A DNA stretch of 40,499 nt, from contig NZ_QJTC01000027.1 in NCBI RefSeq assembly GCF_003217575.1, forward strand, positions 1 to 40,499, written 5' to 3'. This document shows positions 7,715 through 16,700 of the stretch, one piece after another (within the stretch, counting starts at the first letter, position 1; every line of letters begins with the position of its first letter). The translations under genes and the position numbers were made by a program. The stretch is from Xylophilus ampelinus (lineage in GTDB: Bacteria; Pseudomonadota; Gammaproteobacteria; Burkholderiales; Burkholderiaceae_C). The notes beneath the pieces were generated by a model that saw only the letters and a program-made list of their open reading frames with translations, had not been told where the DNA came from and ran no database searches.

Positions 7715-9289
7715 TTGATCTTTCAAAGGCAACAGCGGTCGCTGTTCGGCGAGATCCTGGACTGGATGCTCACGCCGCTGCTGCTGCTGTGGCCTATCAG
7801 CCTGGCGCTGACCTGGCTGGTGGCGCAGAGCATCGCCGACAAGCCGTTCGACCGGGCGCTGGAATACAACGTCCAGGCGCTGGCGCAGTTCGTCACGCTG
7901 CAGAACGGACGTTTGCGCTTCGACCTGCCCCAGCCGGCGCGCGAGCTGCTGCGGGCCGACGATGCCGACACGGTGTACTACCAGGTGCGCGGCCTGCGCG
8001 GCGAGGTGTTCGTCGGCGACCGCGACCTGCCGGTGCCCATACAGCCGGCCGACGAGCCGTGGCCGGCGACCGGTGCGGTGCGGCTGCGCGACGACGAGGT
8101 GCGCGGGCTGGACGTGCGCGTCGCCGCCACCTGGGTACGCTTCGCCGCGGCCGACGTCGACCAACCGCAAGTCCAGGTGCTGGTGCAGGTGGCCGAGACC
8201 CGCAGCAAGCGCTCGGTGCTGGCGACCGAGATCATCAAGGGCGTGATGCTGCCGCAGTTCGTGATCCTGCCGCTGGCGGTGCTGCTGGTATGGCTGGCGC
8301 TGGCGCGCGGCATCAAGCCGCTGTCGCAACTGGAGGAGCGGATCCGCGCCCGTTCGCCCGATGACCTGAGCCCGCTCGACGAGACCGCCGTTCCGATGGA
8401 AGTGGCACCGCTGGTGTCGTCGGTCAACGATCTGCTGCTGCGGCTGCAGGAATCGGTGGCGACGCAGAAGCGCTTTCTGGCCGATGCGGCGCACCAGCTG
8501 AAGACGCCGCTGGCGGGTCTGCGGATGCAGGCCGACCTGGCCCAGCGCGAAGGCACCAGCACCGCCGAACTGAAGCTGTCGTTGCAGCAGATCGGCCGGG
8601 CCAGTATCCGCGCGACCCACACCGTCAACCAGTTGCTCGCCCTGGCGCGCGCCGAGAGCAGCGGCACCGCCTTCACCACGATGCAGCACTGCGACCTGGC
8701 CCGCATCACGATGGAGGTGGTGCGCGAGGCGGTGCCCCGCGCGATGGACAAGCGCATCGACCTGGGCTACGACGGCTTGGCCCCGGGCGCGACCGGCGTT
8801 GCGCTGCAGGGCCATCCGACGTTGTTGAAGGAGATGATCCGCAACCTGGTCGACAACGCGCTGGCCTACACGCCCTCGACCGCCGAACGGCCGGGCGTCA
8901 TCACTGCACGGGTACTGGCCGACGCCTTCGGCGACGTGGCGCTGCTCCAGGTGGAGGACTCGGGCCCCGGCATTCCCGAGGCCGAGCGCGAGTTGGTGTT
9001 CCAGCCCTTCTACCGCGCGCTCGGCACAGGCGCCGACGGCTCGGGCCTGGGCCTGCCGATCGTGCGGGAAATCGCCCGGCTGCACGGTGCGCAGGTGGCG
9101 CTGGAAGACGCCCTGCCCGGCCGCCGACCGCCGGGCACACGCTTTACCGTCCGTTTCGGCACCACGGTCGGCCAGCAGCGCGGCCCTGCCGACCTGCACC
9201 GGAACCGGCCGGCCGCCGATAGCGTCGCGGCATCCCGTCCGTCATCGCCGCTTGCGCGGTCGCCTACAGGCGGCGCCAAAACCCGCTGA
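7715..9289 (+). CDS. Sensor histidine kinase (TctE-like)
   Basis: 524 residues from a TTG start one base after the response-regulator stop, so the two are translationally coupled. Membrane helix about 18-38, a periplasmic domain of the 2CSK-N type (40-165), a second helix about 178-197 and a HAMP segment (198-245) precede the H-box FLADAAHQLKTPLAGLR, with phospho-acceptor H260. The N-box RNLVDNALAYTP, the G1 box VEDSGPGIP and the G2 box GSGLGLPIV are complete, so it should be active. The last about 40 residues, after the ATPase domain, are low-complexity and proline, serine and arginine-rich. The signal is unknown. Confidence 0.92.
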   Translation: MIFQRQQRSLFGEILDWMLTPLLLLWPISLALTWLVAQSIADKPFDRALEYNVQALAQFVTLQNGRLRFDLPQPARELLRADDADTVYYQVRGLRGEVFVGDRDLPVPIQPADEPWPATGAVRLRDDEVRGLDVRVAATWVRFAAADVDQPQVQVLVQVAETRSKRSVLATEIIKGVMLPQFVILPLAVLLVWLALARGIKPLSQLEERIRARSPDDLSPLDETAVPMEVAPLVSSVNDLLLRLQESVATQKRFLADAAHQLKTPLAGLRMQADLAQREGTSTAELKLSLQQIGRASIRATHTVNQLLALARAESSGTAFTTMQHCDLARITMEVVREAVPRAMDKRIDLGYDGLAPGATGVALQGHPTLLKEMIRNLVDNALAYTPSTAERPGVITARVLADAFGDVALLQVEDSGPGIPEAERELVFQPFYRALGTGADGSGLGLPIVREIARLHGAQVALEDALPGRRPPGTRFTVRFGTTVGQQRGPADLHRNRPAADSVAASRPSSPLARSPTGGAKTR

Positions 9290-9345
9290 TACAACCGGTT
9301 CTCGAGGTCGGCGTGTGGCCGGCTGCCAGCACTACAAGGACCATG

Positions 9346-10461
9346 ATGACCTCCACGCCCCCTGCAGGCGCGGCCGCGCCGATTCCGTACCAGTCCGCTT
9401 TCGAGACCCCCGAGGACGGCGAAGCCGAGACAATCGCGCAAACCAAGGAAGTGCTGCTGAAGATGTCTGCGACGATGTTCGAACACACCGGACATGCGCT
9501 GCGCAGCGTGCACGCCAAGAGCCACGGCCTGCTGCGCGGCGAACTCGATGTGCTGCCGAACCTGCCCCCCACCCTGGCACAGGGTTTGTTCGCCCGGGCC
9601 GGCGTCTATCCTCTGGTGGCCCGGCTTTCGACCCCACCGGCCGAAGAGCTGGACGACGCCGTCTCGCTGCCGCGTGCGATGGCGGTCAAGGTGATCGGGG
9701 TCGAAGGCGCGCGTCTGCCCGGTTCCGAAGGCGCCACCACGCAAGATTTCCTGATGATCAACGGCCCGAAGTTCTCGGCGCCGAACGCCAGGGGTTTCCT
9801 GCGAAACCTGAAGCTGCTGGCCGCCACCACCGACAAGGTGCCGACCGCCAAGAAGCTGCTGTCGAGCGTGCTGCGCGGCACCGAGAGGGTGCTGGAAGCC
9901 GTGGGCCTAGAAAGCGGCACGGTGAAGGCGATGGGCGGACATCCCGAAACGAATCCCCTGGGCGACACCTACTTCGCCCAGGTGCCGCTGCTCTATGGGC
10001 CTTACATGGCCAAGTTGCAGATCGTGCCGGTGGCACCGTCTCTCATCGCGCTGAAAGACGCGCCGGTGGACCTGGACGATAAGCCCGACGGCCTGCGCGA
10101 AGCCGTCACGGACTTCTTCGCGTCGCACGACGATGCCGAGTGGGAGCTGCGGGTGCAGCTGTGCACCGACATCGAGGCGATGCCGATCGAGGACCCGTCG
10201 GTGCTCTGGCCGGAAAAGCTGAGTCCCTATGTGGCCGTCGCCCGCATCCGCATCCCGCGCCAGTCGGCCTGGGACGCCGCCCGCAAGGCCGCGGTGGACG
10301 ACGGCATGTCCTTCAATCCGTGGCACGGACTGGCGGCGCATCGCCCGCTGGGCTCGGTCATGCGCGTGCGCCGCGCGGTGTATCCCGAGTCGGTCGCATT
10401 CCGCGGCAGCCGCAACGGCTGCCCGATGCACGAACCGCGCAATGCGGACATGGTGGTCTAA
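9346..10461 (+). CDS. Catalase-fold heme protein (catalase family)
   Basis: 371 residues, shorter than true monofunctional catalases (about 480 or more). RSVHAKSHGLLRGELDV (near residue 54) matches the RxxHAKGxGAxGxF motif that holds the distal heme histidine, and TQDFLMINGPKF matches the catalase loop around the distal asparagine. The remainder is like the y4iL-type branch of the superfamily; hydrogen peroxide or organic hydroperoxide breakdown is possible but not shown. ATG codons at 9343 and 9346 both follow AAGGA (9336-9340); 9346 has the better spacing. The TAA stop is also the target duplication of the MITE that follows directly. Confidence 0.8.
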   Translation: MTSTPPAGAAAPIPYQSAFETPEDGEAETIAQTKEVLLKMSATMFEHTGHALRSVHAKSHGLLRGELDVLPNLPPTLAQGLFARAGVYPLVARLSTPPAEELDDAVSLPRAMAVKVIGVEGARLPGSEGATTQDFLMINGPKFSAPNARGFLRNLKLLAATTDKVPTAKKLLSSVLRGTERVLEAVGLESGTVKAMGGHPETNPLGDTYFAQVPLLYGPYMAKLQIVPVAPSLIALKDAPVDLDDKPDGLREAVTDFFASHDDAEWELRVQLCTDIEAMPIEDPSVLWPEKLSPYVAVARIRIPRQSAWDAARKAAVDDGMSFNPWHGLAAHRPLGSVMRVRRAVYPESVAFRGSRNGCPMHEPRNADMVV

Positions 10462-10573
10462 GAGCGGCCAACACAACCCTTCTGGCGTCGTTGCCGCACC
10501 TTGTCGTACTACTCGTACTGTCTGCGATGCGGCGCCTAGCCAGAACCGCTTCGCTGGGTTGTGTTAGCCGCTC
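10462..10573. mobile_element. Complete 112-bp MITE with TAA target duplication
   Basis: The terminal repeats GAGCGGCCAACACAACCC (10462-10479) and, inverted, GGGTTGTGTTAGCCGCTC (10556-10573) match at 17 of 18 positions. TAA flanks both sides (10459-10461 and 10574-10576), the form of a 3-bp target duplication. Inner inverted pairs TTCTGGC/GCCAGAA (10480-10486, 10539-10545) and GCCGCA/TGCGGC (10493-10498, 10528-10533) mean that the whole unit can fold as one long hairpin. It encodes nothing. The first 76 bp recur at 23341-23416 with one difference, and the terminal repeat recurs at 40408-40425. Confidence 0.85.
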
Positions 10574-10618
10574 TAAGCCAGGCAGCACCGACCGGAGCGG
10601 CGGCGCCACAATGGGGCC

Positions 10619-11494
10619 ATGCAGCCCACATCCAAGCGCCTGAAGATCGGTCTGTCGGCCTGCTTCCAGCACGCCGACCCGGACCGATCGCTCTTCACCG
10701 GCAAGACGCTCCAGTACGTGGAGCAGTCGATCGCGCACTGGTTGATGTCGGCCGGCGCGATGGTGGTGATGGTGCCCTGTCCGACGGGCGAGACCGCGCG
10801 CGGCGACGTCAGCCTGGCCCACTATGCCGAGTGGCTCGACGGCGTCGTGATGCACGGCGGTGCCGACGTCTGGCCCGGAAGCTACGGCGAAGAGCCGCTG
10901 CAGGACGCCTGGATCGGCGACCGGGTGCGCGACCTCTACGATCTGGCGGTGGTCGAAGCCTTCGCACAGGCGGGCAAGCCGGTCTTCGGCGTGTGCCGCG
11001 GCCTGCAGCTGATCAACGTGGCCTACGGCGGCACGCTGTACCAGGACATCGAGACGCAGCACGCCGGCGCCCTGCGCCACCGCGATGCGACCACCTACGA
11101 CCAGAACTTCCACGAGATCGACATCGTCGAGAGAACGCGCCTGTCGCAGCTCTACCCGGGCGTGCTGCGGGCCCGGGTCAACAGCATCCACCACCAGGGC
11201 ATCAAACAACTGGCGCCCGATTTCACCGTGGAGGCCTGGAGTGCGCCGGACCGGGTGCCCGAGGCGATCCGCCGCACCGGCGGGCCGCAGAAGGGCTACA
11301 TCGCGGCGACACAGTGGCACCCCGAGTTCCACCGGCACGGCGCCAACACGATCGACGACACGGCCATCCTGCACGACTTCCTGGGGGCGTGCGCCGCGTT
11401 CCGCAGCCGGCCGATCTCGCCGGCGCGCAGCCTGCCGGGGCAGATCCGGGACAGGGCCGCGCGGCTGTTGCGGCAGGCCCTGCTGATGCGGTGA
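10619..11494 (+). CDS. Gamma-glutamyl-gamma-aminobutyrate hydrolase family protein (peptidase C26)
   Basis: 291 residues with the class I glutamine amidotransferase fold in the PuuD branch. The nucleophile loop KPVFGVCRGLQLINV contains the catalytic cysteine, and the paired histidine and glutamate are in ATQWHPEF; HHQG in NSIHHQGIK is a further PuuD-type motif. PuuD hydrolyses gamma-glutamyl-GABA in putrescine breakdown. No other putrescine genes lie in the window, so the substrate is open. The MITE ends 45 bp upstream, so its promoter may overlap or be displaced by the insertion. About 30 arginine-rich residues extend past the usual end of the domain. Confidence 0.87.
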   Translation: MQPTSKRLKIGLSACFQHADPDRSLFTGKTLQYVEQSIAHWLMSAGAMVVMVPCPTGETARGDVSLAHYAEWLDGVVMHGGADVWPGSYGEEPLQDAWIGDRVRDLYDLAVVEAFAQAGKPVFGVCRGLQLINVAYGGTLYQDIETQHAGALRHRDATTYDQNFHEIDIVERTRLSQLYPGVLRARVNSIHHQGIKQLAPDFTVEAWSAPDRVPEAIRRTGGPQKGYIAATQWHPEFHRHGANTIDDTAILHDFLGACAAFRSRPISPARSLPGQIRDRAARLLRQALLMR

Positions 11495-11563
11495 CGGCCA
11501 ATCGCCGGGCCCGGAGAGGAGGGGCCGGGCCGCACGGGCCATGTGCCGATGCGAGGAGGCGAA

Positions 11564-11587
11564 GGGTCGGGGGGTACCGCCCGACCC
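11564..11587. terminator. Hairpin between convergent genes
   Basis: GGGTCGGG (11564-11571) and CCCGACCC (11580-11587) form a perfect 8-bp stem with an 8-base loop between the C26 hydrolase gene (plus) and the lipoprotein gene (minus). There is no T-run on either side, so it may be a factor-independent pause or a shared boundary hairpin rather than a strong terminator. Confidence 0.4.
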
Positions 11588-11599
11588 TGGTCGTCGGCC

Positions 11600-11776
11600 T
11601 CAGCGCGAGCGCGTCACCGCCGCATCCACCGTGCCGAACACGGTCAGACCGCTGCCACCGGTGCCCGTCCCGCTGCCGGATGCGCCGGCCGTGCCTGCGC
11701 CCCCCAGCGCCTTGCAGCCGACCAGGCCTGCGCACAGCAGCGCGGCGGCCAGCACACGGTACGCCGTGCGCCGCAT
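11600..11776 (-). CDS. Small putative lipoprotein
   Basis: 58 residues. The N-terminus MRRTAYRVLAAALLCAGLVGC has a positively charged start, a hydrophobic core and a lipobox LVGC (cysteine 21), so signal peptidase II processing and a lipid anchor are expected. A Gly/Ala/Ser/Thr-rich spacer (26-43) follows and the protein ends in GLTVFGTVDAAVTRSR, which resembles the first beta strand of Gram-negative trimeric porins. No clear ribosome-binding site is visible. It lies 58 bp downstream of the topoisomerase-ATPase-TOPRIM operon on the same strand. It may be a genuine small lipoprotein or a truncated relic. Confidence 0.6.
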   Translation of the reverse strand: MRRTAYRVLAAALLCAGLVGCKALGGAGTAGASGSGTGTGGSGLTVFGTVDAAVTRSR

Positions 11777-11834
11777 CGCAGTGGCAGAAAGGCTTCGGGT
11801 GCCGGCACCCGTGCGTTTCGGCGGGGCGTCGGGT

Positions 11835-12569
11835 TCAGGGTACATGGTGCAGTGCAACGTCGACGGCGCTTTCCAGCGCGGTTCGGAAGGCCGTGAAGCT
11901 GGGCATGTCGATTCTTTCGGGTTCGACGCGGCCATCATGGACCCACTGCGCCTGCTCATGCGCACTGGCCACGTGGCCGACCAGCGACTTCAGTCGATTC
12001 TTGAGACTTTGGGGGCTGCCGTCGTTACCCGATGCATCTTCCAACGCAGCGCAATGCGCATAGGGCGGCTGCAAAAAAGCGCCGATCAGCCATGCTTCCG
12101 ATTTGGGGCGGGGCACCATCGGAACGCCGCAGGCATAGTCCGCGAGCGCAAAACCGCGCTGCATCGAATAGACCTTCTCCTTCCACTGCCGCGCGGGCGT
12201 GGAGCGCGTGCCGTCCGAATCCCGGAAGAGCACCGCGATCGTCGGCATGCCAGACGCCTGCCCGTCTTCCTTGGCCAGCAAGCCCAGAACCTGGGCATTC
12301 TGGGTGAAAAGGCTGTTGTGCTGCCCGAACTTCACGCCGGGCAGCAACATGGGGCCGCGTTTTCCCGCGCGGGCAAGGTCGCTTTTGTTTTGGTACCGGA
12401 TGCAGTCGGTTCCCTCTGCTTCGTAATCCAGCAGCGAATAGCCCAGTCGCCGCGCGACCAGACGATCCACGATGAACGCCATGGGCCCGGGCACGAAATC
12501 AAGGCCCGCAGCATCGGGCCGCAGAGTGCCCAGGTCCGACGGCCCTTCGCCCGAAAGCCACAATCTCAT
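11835..12569 (-). CDS. TOPRIM-like protein (DUF4276/RloB-like), partner of the ATPase
   Basis: 244 residues from the ATG at 12569, which overlaps the stop of the ATPase gene by 4 bp (ATGA). The opening MRLWLSGEGPSDLG (acidic residue E8), the aspartate pair in AVLFRDSDGTR (D117, D119) and PRPKSEAWLIGAF (E158) follow the order of metal-binding residues in TOPRIM-like nucleases such as RloB/AbiLii and DUF4276. This reading is from motifs only; I am fairly sure of the superfamily type and less sure of the exact family. In known two-gene defence modules such a protein is the effector and the ATPase the sensor; here that is inferred from context. Confidence 0.65.
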   Translation of the reverse strand: MRLWLSGEGPSDLGTLRPDAAGLDFVPGPMAFIVDRLVARRLGYSLLDYEAEGTDCIRYQNKSDLARAGKRGPMLLPGVKFGQHNSLFTQNAQVLGLLAKEDGQASGMPTIAVLFRDSDGTRSTPARQWKEKVYSMQRGFALADYACGVPMVPRPKSEAWLIGAFLQPPYAHCAALEDASGNDGSPQSLKNRLKSLVGHVASAHEQAQWVHDGRVEPERIDMPSFTAFRTALESAVDVALHHVP

Positions 12570-13789
12570 GGCGGTGGCGGCACAGGAAGTGCGGCGGCCT
12601 CGGCCGGCACATCGCGCAGGGGAATGTCGACGAACACTTCGCCCGGCCCGAGAAGACGCAGCCGCTCCCGTGCCGAGGGCAGATCGAACAGCCGTACGGA
12701 GCGGGTGTAGCCGTCGGGATTGCGGTAGAGCAGGATGACGGCCTCGCGCGCGAAATCGTCCGGCAGATAGTTCAGCACGAGAGGGCTGTGGGTGGTGATG
12801 ATGATCTGGCGGTCTGCCTCCAGAAGCGCCTCCACCAGGCGCTGCATCAACTCCGGGTTGATGCCGTTCTCGATTTCGTCGAGCAGCAGGCAGGCGCGAG
12901 GAGCCGGCGGCGACAGTACCGGTGCGTCGTCCGCGGCCGCTGCGCTGCCGAATTGCGACAGCACGGCCAGCACCCGCAACAAGCCGTCGTTGATATGCCG
13001 CGCAGCGGTTTCGAGTGGCTTGCCGTTGGCGTCCGGGTACTGCTCGCTGACGCGCAGATCTTTCCATCCCGCGCGCAAGGCCTTGGTGCTCCAGTCGGCG
13101 AGTTGCGGATAGAAACGCTGCAAGGATCGCAGCAGTTGTTGTTGGCCATGCCGCGGCAGTGCATGCAGGAAGGCGGACAAACGCTCGCCGCCGTAGCCGA
13201 TATGCGTGCCGTCCTTGGCCCTGCGCCGCATCGACTGCGGCGACAGCATGTCGAGCGAACGCAGGCGCGTGGCATGTTCCCTCAAAGCATGCAGCGCCGG
13301 ATGCAGTTTCTCGGTCTTGAGGAACGACAGCGTGGAGCCGTGGTAGTCCAAACCGAGCAGCGGATACAGCAGGGGGGGCGACCACGGCCCGGTCGCAACC
13401 TTGAGATGGTCTTCGCCGATCCGCAGCACGTCGCCGCCGTCGACACGGACCGATTCGGCCGTGCATCGCAGCAACGAGGTATTGAACGCACCTTTCCACT
13501 CCACCGGGCCCACCGAGGGAAGATCGAATTCGAGTTCGAAATTGATTAGCTGCCGCTTGAGGAAGCGACTCGTCAAATCCGACTTTTCCCACTCGCGCTG
13601 TCGCAGCCAGTCTTCCACATCGCCGGTTGCAAGATGCCCCAGCAGATCGAATGCCTGCAGCACCGACGACTTGCCCGCCCCGTTCAAGCCGACAAGGCAG
13701 GTGAACGCGCCCAAAACGTGCGGCAGCGGCGGCAGGTGGAAATCCACCAGGGTCTTGAAGTTGTCGATGTAGAAGCGCCGAATGCTCAC
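12566..13789 (-). CDS. AAA/ABC-type ATPase (AAA_21-like)
   Basis: 407 residues from the GTG at 13789, which overlaps the topoisomerase stop by 4 bp (GTGA). It begins RRFYIDNFKTLVDFHLPPL, the usual first strand of Rad50/SMC-like and OLD-like ATPases (IxxFKxLxDxxL). Walker A is GLNGAGKSS (34-42), a signature-like stretch ARHINDGLLRVLAVL lies at 263-277, Walker B is LLLDEIENG (301-309) and the H-loop is TTHSP (332-336). No TOPRIM domain is fused, unlike OLD proteins; a TOPRIM-like protein is encoded by the next gene instead. ATP hydrolysis is expected; the target is unknown. Confidence 0.85.
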   Translation of the reverse strand: MSIRRFYIDNFKTLVDFHLPPLPHVLGAFTCLVGLNGAGKSSVLQAFDLLGHLATGDVEDWLRQREWEKSDLTSRFLKRQLINFELEFDLPSVGPVEWKGAFNTSLLRCTAESVRVDGGDVLRIGEDHLKVATGPWSPPLLYPLLGLDYHGSTLSFLKTEKLHPALHALREHATRLRSLDMLSPQSMRRRAKDGTHIGYGGERLSAFLHALPRHGQQQLLRSLQRFYPQLADWSTKALRAGWKDLRVSEQYPDANGKPLETAARHINDGLLRVLAVLSQFGSAAAADDAPVLSPPAPRACLLLDEIENGINPELMQRLVEALLEADRQIIITTHSPLVLNYLPDDFAREAVILLYRNPDGYTRSVRLFDLPSARERLRLLGPGEVFVDIPLRDVPAEAAALPVPPPP

Positions 13790-16700
13790 GACGCCGCTCC
13801 CAGATGCTTGCCGACGATGCCGGCCAACTCGAACATCGTGACCTGCGGCTTGCCGAAGACGGCCAGCAGCTTGTCGTCGGCGTTGATCGCGCGCTTGTCT
13901 CGGGCGTCCTGCAGCTTGTGCGCCTTGATGTAGTCCCACAGCTTCTTGATCACCTCGGTACGGGCGACCGGCTCGGTGCCGATCACCGCGGCCAGCGCGG
14001 CGCTCGGGACCAGGCCGGTGCCGGGCGTCGTCTTGCGCGGTGCCCTGGGGGCGGCCGCGACCTTCTTGGCGGCCGGTGCGTTGGCGGCGGTGGTCTTCCT
14101 GGCGGTGGCCGTCTTGGCCGCGATCTTCACGGCTTTCGTGCCCGCGGCCGGCGCCACGCCCCGACTACCTGCTGCGGTTTTAATAGCGGCGCCCGGCCGT
14201 GGCGGGAACTTGCTGGCGCGGGGCTCGAACTCGAAGTTGACTTTGCCGGCGGCGGCGTCCCAGGCCAGGAAGGCCTTGAACGGGCGACGCGTCTTGTTGC
14301 TGATGAACTTGTCGAGCAGGTCGGTCTTGCCGGTCTCCAGGAGCTTTTGCACCTGCTCGCGGGAGATCGGCTGCTGCAGGATGATCTTGCCGACCTTGAA
14401 GGCGCTGGTGGGCGTCGGGTGCTCGGCGGTGGGCACGGCGCGCTCGCTGACGTAGTTGCTGCCGTGCTCGTAGACCATGCCGTCGTCGCAGGGCGACTTG
14501 CCGAGCGGCTCCTGGCCGGTGAAATCGACGATCTCGCCGCTCTCCTCGCCCTTCCTGTCGTCGCCGAAGTCGAACTCCAGCTTCCAGTTGGCGGCTTCGT
14601 CGTCGAACTTCAGCACGATCTCGGAGGTAAACGGCCAGCCCGCCTTGGAGCGGAAGCCCTCCAGCGGCCCGATCTTGTGGTCGCGCAGCAGCGCGTCGGC
14701 CTCGGCGATCTCGAAAGTGCGGCCGGCGGGCGACTTGCCGAACGAGAAGCCGCAGCCCTCGGTGCCCGCGTCGCGGTTGCTGCCGTGGCCGTCGGCCGCG
14801 CCCGCCGGCCGGCCGATGCAGCTGTAGCGCCGGTAGTTCTCGCGCACGATGCCGCCGCAGTTGGGGCAGGACGTGGCGAGCGTCGCGTAGTCGCCCGGCA
14901 CCGTGTCGCGGTCGTATTCCTTGGCCTTCTTGACGATGTGCTCGGTCATCGCCGCGATCTCGGCCATGAAGGCCTCGCGGCTCAGCAGGCCCTTCTCCAT
15001 CTGCGAGAGCTTGTACTCCCACTCGCCGGTGAGTTCGGCCTTGGAGAGCTCTTCCACGCCCAGGCCGCGCAGCAGCGTCATCAGCTGGAACGCCTTGGCG
15101 GTGGGGATCAGCTCGCGGCCGTCGCGCAGCATGTACTTCTCTGTGAGCAGGCCTTCGATGATGGCGGCGCGGGTGGCGGGCGTGCCCAGGCCTTTCTCCT
15201 GCATCGCGGCGCGCAGTTCCTCGTCGTCGATCGTCTTGCCGGCGCCTTCCATCGCGCCGAGCAGCGTGGCTTCGCTGTAGCGGGCGGGGGGCTTGGTCTT
15301 GAGGGCCTTGGGGTCGACTTGGGTGGCGACCGGCTTCTCGCCGGGGCGAACCGGCACCAGGCGCTTGCCGGCGTCCTTGCCGTCCTTGGCTTCCTTGTCG
15401 CCCTCGGCCTCTTCGTCCTGCGCTTCCTTGCCGTAGATCGCCAGCCAGCCGGGCTTGACCAGCACCTTGCCGTCGCTGCGGAAGGGGTAGCGCCTGCCCT
15501 CGTGCTCCACCGTGCTGATGCGGGTGGTGATCTGGTACTCGGCGCTCGGGAAGAAGACCGAGAGGAAGCGGCGCACGACGAAGTCGTAGAGCTTCTGCTC
15601 GGCGTCGCTCAGGCCGCTGGGCGCCTGCAGCGTGGGGATGATCGCGAAGTGGTCCGACACCTTGGCGTTGTCGAAGATGCGCTTGGTGGGCTTGACGTAG
15701 CCGCCGTCGAGCGCCTGCTGCGCATAGGGCGCCAGGTGGCGCATGCCGCTGCCGGCCAGCATGCCCATGGTCTGCTTGGCGACCGCCAGGTAGTCCTCGG
15801 GCAGGGCGCGCGAATCGGTCCGCGGGTAGGTCAGGGCCTTGTGGCGCTCGTAGAGGCTCTGGGCCAGCGAGAGCGTGTTCTTGGCCGAGAAGCCGAAGCG
15901 GCCGTTGGCCTCGCGCTGCAGGCTGGTCAGGTCGAACAGCAGCGGGCTGGCCTGGGTGCTGGGCTTGCTGTCCTCGGTCACGGTGGCGGGCTTGCCGCGG
16001 GCGGCGGCGGCGATCGCGTCGGCCTGGGCGCGGGCCCAGACGCGGTCGGCACGCTGCTCGGGGTCGGCGTCGCCGGCGCGGGCGGTGCCGGAGCTGATGC
16101 CGGCCTGCAGCAGCGGCGCGTTGGCCTTCTTCCAGTCGGGGTCGAACCACTTGCCGGGGTAGGGGCCGGCCTCGGCCTGGAAGCTGGCGTGCACCTCCCA
16201 GTAGTCGCGGCTGACGAAGCGGCGGATCTGCTCCTCGCGCTCCACCACCACCGACAGCGTGGGCGTCTGCACCCGGCCGACGGTCGTCAGGAAGAAGCCG
16301 CCGTCGCGCGAGTTGAACGCGGTCATGGCGCGGGTGCCGTTGATGCCGACCAGCCAGTCGGCCTCGGAGCGGCTGCGCGCCGCGTTGGCCAGGCCCTGCA
16401 TCTGCTGCTCGCTGCGCAGCTGCTCGAAGCCCTCGCGGATCGCCTGCGGCGTCATCGACTGCAGCCAGAGCCGGCGCACCGGCTTGTTGAGCAGCTTGGA
16501 GCCGCCGGCGTACTGCTCGATCAGCCGGAAGATCAGCTCGCCCTCGCGGCCCGCGTCGCAGGCGTTGACCAGGGCCGAGACGTCCTTGCGCTTGGCCTGG
16601 CGCACCACCGCGTTCAGCCGGGTCTTGGTCTTGTCGACCGGCTTCAGGTCGAAGTAGGGCGGGATCACCGGCAGGTGGGCGAAGCTCCATTTGCCGCGCT

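Noticed and set aside
10480-10555. CRISPR-like or integron-type repeat at the MITE interior
   Set aside because: Only two copies exist, 13 kb apart, with no spacer array, integrase or cas genes; the terminal repeats and TAA flanks explain it better as a MITE.
12570-13592. N-terminal extension of the TOPRIM-like frame up to 13592
   Set aside because: It lies wholly inside the ATPase gene in another frame and reads as arginine-rich noise; the ATG at 12569 with its 4-bp overlap is the natural start.
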